Shown here one piece after another: positions 33,601 to 44,280 of a stretch of DNA of 64,000 bases. The notes under the pieces were generated by a model. That model had not been told where the DNA came from. It did no database searches and worked only from the letters and a program-made list of their open reading frames with translations. The stretch is from positions 1,076,159,740 through 1,076,223,739 of the forward strand of contig NC_056732.1 in NCBI RefSeq assembly GCF_019279795.1, read 5' to 3'. The DNA is from Protopterus annectens. Lineage: Eukaryota; Chordata; Ceratodontiformes; Protopteridae. The translations under genes and the position numbers were made by a program. Position 1 is the stretch's first letter; each line of letters opens with the position of its first letter.

Positions 33601-36600
33601 GACAAATGGATACTTTTGTAGTGCGACCGGAGGGCGAAACATTTTATTGGTATAGCCAGGACTTGGTTACGACTGGTCCAGGGGCAGTAACCAAAGAGCT
33701 GATGAACGTAGCCATCAGTAAGTCCCCCTCCCTTGACACTGATAAACAGCATTTGTTGCACTGTACTCTGTATTACTGTAGCACACCAGGACCTGATAAG
33801 GAATATGAGCAAGAACTGTTTAGAAACCATGCAAACAGATTAGTATTACGTAATCTGCACTGGGACACAGAAGGGAACAGTGTAGTTAGCTGTTCATTGC
33901 CCCAGGAATTCTTTGCACTTTATAAATCTAATCAATTACCACATGTTAGTTTGACTAAGGACAAGAATGTTAAATGGGCAAACCTAGGAGAAAAAGTCAC
34001 AAAGTGGGAAAAACAGACAGAGTTAGAACTGTTAGAACAGGGAGTACAGAAGCAGAAGTTAAATTGGATAACACAGACACACCCAGCTGTACACTTGCAG
34101 TCTAGCAAGGACAGCTGATTAGCACTCTTACTAGAAGAGGAAGAAAATGCCTTACGGAGTATACCAGAAACTCTCTGGTCAACAGGGAAATCAGATGTAG
34201 GACTCATTCGTACAGCAGGACCAGTTACTATCACGCCAAAATCAGCATTTAGACCACAGAAGAGACAGTATCCCTTAAGGAAAGATGCAGAAGTAGGAAT
34301 CAAACCTATAATAGCAGCTTTACTTAAGGAAGGAGTACTGGTAGAATCTCCCGATTCACCATGTAATACAACCTTATTTCCTGTCAGGAAAGCAAACGGA
34401 GAATCGCGTATGGTCCAAGATTTGCAAGCTGTAAATGATGCAGTAATACCTACAGCACCCACGGTGCCAGATCCACACACCCTATTGAATGATTTAAAGC
34501 CTCAACAGAAGTATTTTTCTGTGGTAGATATTAGCAATGCATTCTTTTCGATACCGATACACCCTGACAGCCAACATTGGTTTGCATTCACATTTCAGAG
34601 GAAAAGGTATACATACACACGACTACCACAGGGATATTGTGAAAGTCCAACAATATTCTCACAAGAGATGGCAAGCAACTTGGCGGGATTTACCCCACCA
34701 AGAGGCAGTCAGATTTTACTTTATGTAGACGACATCCTGCTGGCAGCCCCCACCCAGCAAGAATGCAGAGAAGATACCATAGCATTATTACACTTCTTAG
34801 CCACTCAAGAACATAAAGTAAACAAGAACAAGTTGCAGCTTTGGAAAAAGCAGGTTAAATACCTGGGATATGTAATATCCAAAGAAGGCAGAACATTAGA
34901 TGAAGATAGGAAAATAGCAATTTTACAAGCACCCAAACCGACTACCAAGAAGGAAATGATGTCCTTCCTGGGTACGACTAATTTCTGTCGGAGTTGGATT
35001 CCAAACTATGCCTTGGAGTCTGCTCCACTGACCAACTTGATATACAAGAAGCCTATGGCAGCACAAGATTTATTACAATGGACACCAGAAGCAGAATCAT
35101 CTTTCTGCAAACTAAAACAATTGATAGCATCCTCATTAGTTTTAGGATTACCAAACTATCATAAATGCTTTTTCCAAACTGTAGATTGTAAGCAAGGTTA
35201 TATGACATCAGTGTTAATACAGCAACATGGGGACAAACAACGCCCCATAGCTTATTATTCATCACAGCTGGACCCAGTGGCACGATCCCTGCCCCACTGT
35301 GTACAAGCAGTAGTTGCAGCTGCAATGGCAGTACAGGCTTCAGCCTCAGTAGTGTTGTTCCACCCTCTCACATTGAGAGTGCCCTATGCAGTCATGATTA
35401 TTTTACTGCAAGAAAAAGTAGCATATCTTTCTCCTGCTAGACATCTTTCCTGTATGACTATACTGTTGAGCCAACCTCATATGACAATTGAACGATGTAT
35501 GACTTTGGATCCGTCTACTTTGCTCCCAACCCCTGCGGATGGCACACCACACAGCTGCCTGCAGGAGATTGAGCAAAAGACACTGCCTAGAAAAGATCTA
35601 ACGGATGTTCCCTTGGATGATGCCGAGCTGACATATTACGTGGACGGCTCATGCAGAAGGGGTCCTATAGGGCAGAACCTAGTAGGGTATGCAGTAGTTT
35701 CTGATACTGAGATTTTAGAAGCAAAGTCTTTACCACACAACTTATCTGCACAAGCAGCAGAATTGATTGCCTTGACACGGGCATGTACCTTGGCAAAGGG
35801 TAAATATGTAAACATTTTTACTGATAGCAAGTACGCTTTTTCTACTGTACATATTTTTGCGCAACAGTGGAAGAATAGAGGAATGATAACATCTACTGGC
35901 AAACCGATTAATCATGCGCAGTTTATTTTAGATTTGTTAGAATCTATTCAGTTACCTCAGAAAGTAGCTATTTGTAAATGCGTAGCTCATACCAAGCAAC
36001 AGAATAGGATTTCAAAAGGTAATGTGAGAGCTGATACAGCTGCAAAGGAGGCAGCTTCAGCTTCAGAAATATTTCTTTTGAGTGAGGAATTACAACCTTC
36101 TTTGATTTTAGATTTCGAAATGTTGAAAACAATGCAGACACTTACTACAAATGTAGAAAAACAGAAATGGATAAAACGAGGAGCAATTCTTGAGAAAGGG
36201 CTGTACATCTCCAAAGAAGGAAAAACGATTCTACCGTCTAATTTGTTTAGATATGCAGCTTTGTTGAGCCATGGGCAGTGCCATGTCTCAACAGGGGGGA
36301 TGGTACAGTTAGTAAATCGAGTGTTCACAGCATATGGATTTATAAACTACACTAAAAATTTTTGTGCGGCATGTCTTGTTTGTAATAAACATCATGCACA
36401 AGGGGCGTTGAAGCCTAAGCAAGGGAGTTTCCCTGCACCACCGTACCCGTTCCATACTATCTGTATGGATTTCATAGAACTGAACAAATGCGAAAACAAG
36501 AAGTATTGTCTTGTCATTATAGATATGTTTTCCAAATGGGTGGAAGCTTTTCCGACAAAAAATCCAGATGCAGCTACTGTTGCAAAAATCCTTGTTAGGG

Positions 36601-36746
36601 AAATTATTCCTAGATTTGGCATACCAGAAAAGATCTACAGTGACAATGGCGCACACTTTGTAAATCAAACTATACAACAGTTGAGCCGATATTTCGGAAT
36701 TTCCTTGAAAAACCATTGTGCATATCACCACAATCTGCAGGACTAG
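33480..36746 (+). pseudogene. ERV-B pol: end of protease, RT, RNase H, integrase core
   Basis: One frame with a single stop (TGA 34116-34118). RT: FPVRKANGESRMVQDLQAVN, FSVVDISNAFFSIPI, LPQGYCESPTIFSQ, the catalytic LLYVDDILLA at about 34715-34745, then the FLG thumb. RNase H: YYVDGSCRRG, AAELIALTRA and IFTDSKYAFS at about 35630-35840, all acidic residues present. Integrase: zinc region CLVCNKHHA, first Asp (ICMDFIEL) and second Asp (YSDNGAHFVN). The frame is lost at 36746, just before the Glu of the triad. Apart from that, the 778-codon stretch from 34410 is open, which is notable for a dead provirus. Confidence 0.9.
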
Positions 36747-37262
36747 TAGAGAGGCATAATGGGGTTTTGAAAAATAAACTTAGGAAGTTAATTAGTGAAA
36801 CACAAAAAAAATTGGGTGTACTGCCTGCCTCTGGCACTGTTGAGCATGAGAACTGTTCCAAATGCAAAGGGGTTAACTCCTTTTGAAAAATTATTTGGGA
36901 GGGCATATTATATATCTCAGTGGAAACCTCTCATGCCTGCAGACCAGGAGGCCGACAGTTCACTTACAGAATATGTGAGATGACTTCTAAGTAATAAACA
37001 ACTTTTGCAGTTAAATTCTGTTTCAGATAAAGAACAAACCAGACCATCGGAAGCAGCAGTAGTCCCAGGCACGTGGGTCTGGGTGAAAGTCATCAAAAAG
37101 AAGAATTGGATGTCACCGAAGTGGGAAGGGCCATACCAAGTGCTACTGTCAACACCCACTGCAGTCAAGATTGCAGAGCGAGCGTCTTGGATTCACCTGA
37201 CACACTGTAAATTGGTTAAAAACTTTGAACTGGACAAAAAACTTGTTACTGTTACACAATAA
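36747..37262 (+). pseudogene. ERV-B integrase C-terminus
   Basis: The catalytic Glu block (GLVERHN) reads in a shifted frame from about 36735 to 36800. The frame then returns to the pol frame at 36795-36983, stops, and continues at 36984-37262 with [10 protein letters not shown] and [19 protein letters not shown], the GPY/F module of class I retroviral integrases. Confidence 0.8.
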
Positions 37263-37269
37263 GATCAAA

Positions 37270-38724
37270 ATGACCAGATATGGAGCAAATAGAAATACAG
37301 AACAACCTCAGAAGTATTGCATGATCATTCTGTTAACTGTACTGATAACAATAATCTTTTTGCTGTGGCCTTCCTTTTTCCAGCCACACGAGCTGAACTG
37401 AATAAAAGTGATGCGTTACTCATAGACTGGCATCCAAACTTTAACTCTTACCAAGCGATCAAAAATGTGTATGCTGAGACTTTTAATGTTTCAAATTGTT
37501 GGGTTTGTACAGCTATACCAACAGCATACGGGGATTATTAATGACTGCTGTCCCCCTAGGGGTCAATGAGACCTGGGAAAATTTGATTTTCGATACTACG
37601 ACTGTAAAATCACAAGACAAAATAGCATTGTACCTGCCTGTTACACAAAAGGGAATTGTATGTTTTTACAAAAATGATACTGTTCAGGTGGGTTGGAGCA
37701 ATTGTAATGTGACTGTTCCTTACAAATGTTATACCAAAGCTAATAATGCAGGTCCTATTTGTGATACAAACTATGACTCATTTCTTGAATCAATGCACAA
37801 AACAGTTAATGAAGTACAACATAATCCTGTTCTTTTTAAGCAACTATCTATCATTGATAGAAAAATGTTTCATGCAGGGCAAGTATATATTAATACTAAA
37901 GTAGAGGACTGTTATTCTGTGTGTGGGAAAAAAGCATACAAATGGTTACCTGAGAATTGGTCCGGCAGTTGTTTTTTGGGTTACCTGGTTCCGGCCATAC
38001 GACACACTGCAGTTTTGCCTCAGGGAAGAATTCGAAATGTCAGAGAGATCACCAAGAAACCTGGAAATCCAATCAAGAAACCTGAGAATCCAGTGGGACG
38101 AATTGAAGCAGGCTGGAGAAACCATAACTCCATAAAAAACAAAGATAAACTGACACACATGGACTTGAGTGACACTATTATATCATGGGCAGGTATAGCT
38201 CCTGCATATGGTGCAGTAAAATTGATTTGGGAGCTGAGAAAACTGTCCAAACTTCTCGAAGTAATGAGCAATGCAACTTTTTCTGCTCTCGAATTAGTAA
38301 CTGATGAACTGAACGCTATGAGAACTGTGGTTCTTCAAAACCGCATGGCTCTCGCCTTCACCCTAGCTATGAAAGGTGGTACTTGTGCTTTAATAAAAGA
38401 GGAGTGCTGTTCATATATTCCTGACAGCCAGCATGAGATAAACGACCACCTTGAAGTAATTCAGCAAGTGTCGGCCATGACCAAACCAGGCCCAAACCCA
38501 CTGACGGATTTTTTTCCAGAATTTGTTTGGCGGGGTGGGGTACCATCCTAATGAACATCTTGATTGCCATTTGTGTGGGATTACTCCTATTAGGAGTGTG
38601 TGTTTGTTGTGGTATTCCCTGCATGAAAAGATTAATTAAAGATTTTATAGACATGTCAGTTTCTGAAACTTTGTATCAAAGTACTGAATTTGAAGAACTG
38701 TTGAAAAATGAAACACTTTCATAA
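37270..38724 (+). pseudogene. ERV-B env, gamma type, frameshifted
   Basis: The likely start is ATG 37270, with a hydrophobic signal (MIILLTVLITIIFLL) about 18 codons in. Three frames follow in order. One to about 37541 holds the surface-subunit CWVC (CxxC). Frame 37496-38551 has many N-glycosylation sites, then the helical region and CALIKEECC (CX6CC) at about 38385-38410. Frame 38527-38724 carries the membrane anchor (LMNILIAICVGLLLLGVCVCC) and a cytoplasmic tail with a tyrosine. CxxC with CX6CC marks covalently linked gamma-type envelopes. A furin site is not obvious. Two frameshifts inactivate it. Confidence 0.85.
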
Positions 38725-38822
38725 GTCTAAACTGAATGACTCTCTTAACTGCAAATTCTGAACGGAAGAGGTTAGGAGAAGAAGCAAACTGTTTATGCTT
38801 TTGAAAATAAATAAAAAGTATT

Positions 38823-38835
38823 AACAGGGGGGAAG
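38823..38835 (+). promoter_or_regulatory. ERV-B polypurine tract
   Basis: AACAGGGGGGAAG directly before the 3' LTR. Confidence 0.85.
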
Positions 38836-39904
38836 TGTCAGAAAAATATGTATTAATGTATGTCTTTAGTGCTTATTAGAAGCTAAAAAGGTTAACACAT
38901 TTCATTCTATTTTATGTACAGCTTAGTTTTGTATGAAACTACAAGATGCTTTCTGAAACTGCAAGATGCTCTCTGACCTAGTATTTGCTAGCACAGCAAA
39001 ATTCATGTTTATGCCTTTTGGAAATTTACTGAGAAGCAGGTGATTATCTGCTAGGTCAGGCAAATAATGAATAGAACAATACTGTTTTCTATAATGTTAT
39101 TGAACTTGAACAATCAGTTCTGTTCGTGTTATGAGAACATGCACAGCTGCAGAAAAAGATAGATACAGTTGAACAAAGACTGCTTGAAGAAATGAACTAT
39201 AATCTGTGCTTCCTTTGTGCTCGAATTAGCCATAGTACCTTGAATGGTAACATCATATAGTGAGAAGTTGTATCTAACCGGTGGTCTCCAAGACCACGTT
39301 GTTTTTCTTAGGAAGTTTTTTCTTAAACTTGAAAATGTCAGCAGAAAATCATGGACAAACAGCTGCTATGAAATAATATTGTAAAAACTTGTGATTTGTT
39401 ACGTCAGCTTAGTAGGCAATGGCTTGTAAGAAATGTATAAGAATGATAAACCAAAAGTATCACTGTGAAGAGGACAAAATGCACCGGACAGCCGAGATAT
39501 CCAGTAAAGTTTATTCTAGAGTAAAACGTTTGAACAATCACCATGTAAAACGTTTGAACAATCACCACGTTTTTTGTCAAAGACTGTAAGACTTCTTCAG
39601 ACCAAAGAAGAAGTCTTACAGTCTTTGACGAAAAATGTGGTGATTGTTCAAACGTTTTACGTGGTGATTGTTCAAACGTTTTACTCTAGAATAAACTTTA
39701 CTGGATATCTCGGCTGTCCGGTGCGTTTTGTCCTCTTCACAGTGATACTTTTGGTTTAAATGTATAAGAATGGCTTCACTTCCTGATTCTAGTTAGACAA
39801 ACTCTGTATTAGCATGTTTTTGTCTCCTTGCTGCAAGAATTAAAGTGCCTTAACCTAAACCTGCTGTGTGTTGATCTTTTTGAAGTTGTTTTATTCCTTT
39901 GACA
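38836..39904 (+). repeat. ERV-B 3' LTR with foldback insertion
   Basis: Matches the 5' LTR across 38836-39445 and 39758-39904; the 312 bp between plus a 15-bp duplication are extra. Confidence 0.92.
39446..39757. mobile_element. Penelope-like foldback: two inverted copies of one terminal segment
   Basis: Arms 39448-39598 and 39607-39757 are reverse complements, about 97% identical, around an 8-bp loop (AGACCAAA). Each arm has a 24-bp direct duplication (GTAAAACGTTTGAACAATCA-type) and a hammerhead-like string: CTGAAGAAGTC, spacer, TTTGAC, then (G/A)AAAA next to the loop. The flanks AAATGTATAAGAATG at 39431-39445 and 39758-39772 are an exact 15-bp target duplication. Long duplications and inverted terminal copies fit Penelope-like retroelements. 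The family call rests on motif resemblance, so a non-autonomous foldback of other origin remains possible. Confidence 0.7.
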
Positions 39905-40036
39905 CCAAATATCAATTAGGGGCCTTCCATCCTGCCCCTTTGTAAAAGATGTCAAAAAATAAACTTCTTGAGTAGGGGGCACATCCCTATTGTATATTTT
40001 CCCAATCATTGGTATCTGATGATTTTGCAACTTCAC
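39905..40036 (-). pseudogene. ERV-A protease, 5' part
   Basis: The minus-strand frame runs towards RPLIDIW at 39905 and continues beyond ERV-B at 30499. It overlaps the end of the gag frame (40589-39987) by about 50 bp, suggesting that Gag-Pro was made by frameshifting. Confidence 0.6.
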
Positions 40037-40589
40037 ACAACTGTAACTGTACTATCTCCTCTTCACCCTCATTGTCATCCCCCTTGCTATCATCTTCGTA
40101 CTTAAACTTTGTGACTTCTGCTTTCAAACTTTCTGCATATTGTGGATTAACAGGTGTTTGAGCCTGAACATCTACCAGACATATGTCAACCTGTGGTGTC
40201 ATTTGTTCTACCTTATAGTTATCCTTTCCCTGGTTATGGGGCCTTTCCACCTTTACTTGTTGTCTTCCCGTGTTTTCATCCATAACTTGCTTAGTAAACC
40301 TACCCTTTCTTTCCTGTGCTTTCCTCCATTTCCTGCAATATGGACAATCCTTTTTGACATGACCATTCTTCTTACAGCAGAAACACTGTGGAACTTTCCT
40401 TTCTTCCCCTTGTCCTTCAGCTCCCTTTGGAGCCAGAGGTGCAGAAGCTGCTCTTTGCTGCTGTTGTTGTCCTTGGTCTATCCAACAGCTTCTACCCCGC
40501 CCTTCTGAATGAACTTCTACAATTGCAAAAGGTCCCATGTCCTCAACTACTGCGAAGACGTGGTGAGAAAAAAAGATTGCCATTATCAC
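39987..40589 (-). pseudogene. ERV-A gag, nucleocapsid part
   Basis: The minus-strand frame has a poly-Q run, then a CCHC zinc knuckle CFCCKKNGHVKKDC at about 40390-40350, basic residues, and an acidic tail (DDSKGDDNEGEEE). It binds genomic RNA in the virion. It is separated by a frame break from the capsid part at 40839-40630. Confidence 0.8.
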
Positions 40590-40629
40590 ACATTTTCTTG
40601 CCTCTCATTAATTTTTGCATTAAATCATG

Positions 40630-41538
40630 CTAATTCTTTGAGGTTTCCCGATAAATGCACTTAATGTCACTTGCAACTCCCTTCACTTGCTCCAAGAAAC
40701 AGTGAATAAGCTGTTTTTGAGTGTCTTTATCCTGCATATCGCTGTCAGATTTATTGAATACTACTTGATTAGCCAGCTGAAAGTGATCTGCCTGTTCTAG
40801 CATTTTGTCTGATGTGGTAAAATTGAAATGATCTAACAACCAGATAGTTAACGGTTATCCTTGTATGTATGCCTATAACACTGCTGCCATACTTTTCAGC
40901 TGAGTGTTAAGAGGATAGTTCTTTAGCTGAATAAATGATTTGAAACATTTAGGAATAAATGTCCAAAAATATTTGGTCAAAGAATCATTCCATGCATCTG
41001 CACCTGCCGTGTAACTAACCCATTCCTCAGAAGCTAACATGTTGTAAAATATACCTTTTTTATCATTCCATTTGGGGAGGGTTTGTAACATTCTCAATTG
41101 CTGATATAAATCAGCAGGAGTTGCTGCCTCTATAATGTCTACAGTCTGCCCAGCATGTTCCCGTGCTGCGGTTTCCAATTCTTTGAGTTGGTCTCTTAAA
41201 AGCTTTACCTCTTCATCTAGTGCCCTGAGCTGTTGTGGGCATCTGTCTAGATCATACTGCATTTGTTTATATTTTTCATTCTTTTCCAGCCCTTCCTCTG
41301 TTTGTTGCTGTAAGCCCTCTAGCTGCTGTCTACACTGTTGTAGTTTCTGTTCCATTGTTTGATATTGTGCATTTTTGTCATGTTCTGCCTGTAGTTCCTG
41401 TTGAAGCAATTCATACTTTAATTCCCAATTCTGAATATATTCATCCTCATGTTTAAGTGTCTCTAAATGAGCCTCTAAGCTCCCTAAACATTTAAACAAT
41501 AGTGTTGCCATAGACTGATGTAGTGTATTCCACTCCAT
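40630..41538 (-). pseudogene. ERV-A gag, coiled-coil and capsid part
   Basis: ATG at 41538 opens a 221-codon frame (to 40873). Residues about 20-120 are a long coiled coil rich in E, Q, K and L (LQQELQAEH, KLQQCRQQLEGLQQQ). They are followed by a globular W/F-rich segment (NDKKGIFYNML, KYFWTFIPKCF). The frame 40839-40630 continues with a helical segment. The ATG follows an upstream in-frame TAA immediately (TAAATGG). Such a long Gag coiled coil is not typical of gammaretroviruses. Confidence 0.65.
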
Positions 41539-42390
41539 TTATTTACCACTTTGAAATTTTTTATGCTGTTCATTTAATTTTTGTTTAGAGTCAGGCAATA
41601 AAGCTGAACTCAAATCAAAACAATAAGTAACAAAAGGAGTCACCATATCAATATATGGGTCTTGTAAGAGCTTATCTTTAAAATCTGAAATGTCTTTCAA
41701 AAGGGTCTCAACTGTACATACAGGTGAAGTAAGGAGGGTTTCTAGATCTGGATATAGAGAGAAAAATGAGAGCTGTTTGTCAGGGGATGTATCCCTGGGT
41801 GTAACCTGTGTAATAACCTTTCTGTGTCACACTAGACAAATAGATTTATCATCACTATCTCAAAACACACACCCTGGTTGATACTTGTAACTGTTGACAT
41901 CAGACATGTACCAATCATAAGTAAAAATCCATTGACATAAGGCATTGACATCAACTTTACCTAATAAAGTATTACATGTGTTACAGTTTTGTTTATACCA
42001 ATCTTTAAAACCTAACCATGCATGTACTGGACTGTTATTACTGTTGACCTAAAAAGTAGTTTTACACTTAACACTCTTCTCCTTCATGGCATCCATACCA
42101 TAGAATGAGAAACAAAAAGAGAATTACCAGTTTCTGTGCGGAAGGTGGCCAAATCTTCTGTTGAGAGAAAGTGTAAAGTCCCTCGTCGATTCTCCAAACG
42201 ATACTGGCAGATTCAGCAACGCAATTCTATGAAGATGGGTTGAACTTGCAGAGATCAGCTGTTCTGCGACTGGATCCTTCCGCGAAGGATAAAACAAGAA
42301 GGCAAATGTTTGCACTGTGACTGGACGTGCTAACTGAATAAAATAAAAAAGGTGCAGTTGTTACAAGAAACCTTTTGGTCCGTCAACTGT
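41539..42390 (-). other. ERV-A leader and upstream gag-frame region
   Basis: Between the primer site and ATG 41538. From about 42060 to 41545 the same frame as the 41538 ORF is mostly open with a few stops, and it reads like protein (WLGFKDWYKQ; DKLLQDPYIDM). It may be the matrix end of Gag or a separate upstream ORF. The part nearest the primer site is untranslated leader. Confidence 0.5.
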
Positions 42391-42399
42391 GGCTCGCCA
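42391..42399 (-). promoter_or_regulatory. ERV-A primer binding site, tRNA-Arg-like
   Basis: The minus strand reads TGGCGAGCCA one base after the LTR's CA. Ten bases match the complement of a vertebrate tRNA-Arg 3' end as I remember it; beyond that the match is poor. Confidence 0.5.
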
Positions 42400-42400
42400 T

Positions 42401-43083
42401 TGAAAAATTATACTGTCCTTTTTTGGTTTCTTGGTGTTACTTGCATTTGTATACATGCATACCACAGTATTTAGCTATTTACTGTAACCAACTACTTAGC
42501 TATGGTATTGTACTAAGTAAATAAATACACAGAGACCAACTGCTTCAGTTAGCAACTATTTAGAATTGTACCTTTAGTTCTACAACATGCAAAATAATGC
42601 TTTCAGCTCTCTTTGGCAAATTCCCAAAGCTTATTTTTGCACACTCATATTTATACAGAGTCTGATTTTTTTCCCAAAGTCTGATGTATAACAGTCTTTC
42701 TTAATTTCTTCTAATTTATGATTGTCCTTGGTCCTTGGAAACTCAGTGATCTTTGGAAATTCTGTGTGCCTACATTTTTTGGAAACTCTGTGTTCTTCCA
42801 TTATTTTGCTGATGTTCCAGTCCTTGATTTTACATATCTCAGTGACATTCTGTTTAATCTTTTTCCAGCCACCATCTGCACACAGCTATTTTTACAAACT
42901 CTGTTTCTCAATAACATACCCTTTTATGCATGGATGACAATATCTATACTATTTTTCAGCATTTGCACTACTTCTAATTTAACTCTTTATATTTCATTTT
43001 GCTCTATATTAATAATCATGCTAGCAACAGTTTTGAAGAGACAGTGAATATACTAAATGAAACAGATTAAAACTACTCTTACA
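42401..43083 (-). repeat. ERV-A 5' LTR
   Basis: 683 bp, TG at 43083 to CA at 42401. A TATA-like TATAAATATG lies at 42655-42646 on the minus strand. It is complete and uninterrupted and so defines both the split 3' LTR and the Harbinger insertion site. Confidence 0.9.
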
Positions 43084-43523
43084 ATTATTTTAGTTTAGTT
43101 TGCTGACCATATATAGTTTACTATGTTTATCAGAAAATGGGAAGTGGGTGGGGTTTATACTTTAATTTATCACTTCCTTTTAACTGCTATTTATAACATG
43201 AGTATGGACAAAAGGAATGTGATCCACAATCAATTAAATATGTCCAAGGTAAAAAGTAGATATTACATGATGAAAATGTATTTTTTGTGTCATAGTTAAG
43301 AAAGAACATGACGCTACATTTGTGATTGATTTGGTATGAAATTACTAGAGTCAAAAGGATTGCTTGCTTTAATGTTTGAAAAGTATATGGTAAAAGAGAT
43401 CATGACAGGTTAGCTTCTATATATGTATTTCTTTTTGTTTTATCTGCCTTATATGACTTATGGGGATTTGGGTTGAACTGGGGATATGTGATTGGTTATC
43501 TATATGAATTCATATTGACACGA
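43084..43523. other. No feature recognised
   Basis: AT-rich sequence outside ERV-A. It begins ATTAT, the possible target duplication partner of the other end. Confidence 0.5.
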
Positions 43524-43752
43524 TGTTGGTGCTGTGGTAGCGTTGTCACCTCACAGCAAGACGTTGTCGCGTTCGATTCTCAGCTAGAGCATCTTCTGTG
43601 TGGAGGCATGCGTGAATGGGCGTGCCTTCGTTGAAGGTTGTGCGTCAGGGCTGGTAACTCGGCACGTAAAAATCCACTATCAAACATTAGCAGACCGGAG
43701 TTCTGCTGTGGCGACCCCTAACCGGGATAAGCCGAAAGACACAACAACAACA
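43524..43752 (+). repeat. V-SINE-like tRNA-derived SINE
   Basis: The head has box A-like TGTGGTAGCGTTG and box B-like GCGTTCGATTCTC, followed by TCTTCTGTGTGGAGGCATGC. The tail TGTGGCGACCCCTAACCGGG, then ATAAGCCGAAAGA and (ACA)n, resembles the V-SINE 3' end known in fishes and lungfish. Full length, about 230 bp. Confidence 0.75.
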
Positions 43753-44280
43753 ATGATGTTATGTTCAGCATATCCCACTTAAGTGTCACCGATATGTGAA
43801 GTCCTTTACTATCTTGGGTCAGTTACTATCCTGTGCCAGTAACTACGGAACTTCAGTCCTCAATACTGACTGCAATGTGAGACCATCACTTAAACAGGAG
43901 TAATATTTCACAATTTCCCATAAGAGCACAACAGGAGCATGCTCTATAACCTTGGCCTGGACTGTATACTTCTGTCCACTCCTAATGTAACTTCTTATTA
44001 TGCACTCCAAAGCAACATGTCCCAGTTTAAGACCTCTGATACATTCACACATAAATAAATTCATCTCATACATCCAAACTCCTCTGAGAATGCCTGATAC
44101 AGATTTCCAGTTGTTTCCCTTCTCCCAAATGATACGGTAAAATGCTGCCACCAATCAGAGCATCTGTATGCCCTTTCAAAGGGGTGTCCAATTATTAAAA
44201 TTAGCTATCAAAGCAAAAGGTAGTATATGATCTAAAGCAGCCAGGCTTTTGGAGTGGCCTGGTAATTATCAAAGCAGGTA
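43753..44280. other. Unassigned segment with an unknown minus-strand ORF
   Basis: The minus-strand frame 44154-43843 (about 100 codons) has normal-looking composition (ILRGVWMYEMNLFMCECIRG) but no motif I know. It could be a fragment of an unrecognised element or chance. Confidence 0.25.

Larger units (their letters stand above)
30500..39904 (+). mobile_element. ERV-B: gamma-type (class I) endogenous retrovirus inserted in ERV-A pro
   Basis: LTRs at 30500-31239 and 38836-39904 (the second carries a 312-bp insert). Both start TGTCAG and end GACA; they differ by roughly 2-3% by eye. The 5-bp target duplication CCAAA is at 30495-30499 and 39905-39909. It has a tRNA-Tyr-like primer site, gag, pro, pol and env in standard order, and a purine tract. 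gag-pro-pol is mainly in one frame with an in-frame gag stop, and env has CWVC and CX6CC motifs, as in gammaretrovirus-like viruses. Each gene has a few stops or frameshifts, so it is defective. Confidence 0.93.

Noticed and set aside
33474..33830. Minus-strand frames opposite ERV-B pro and pol
   Set aside because: Antisense shadows of well-supported retroviral domains.
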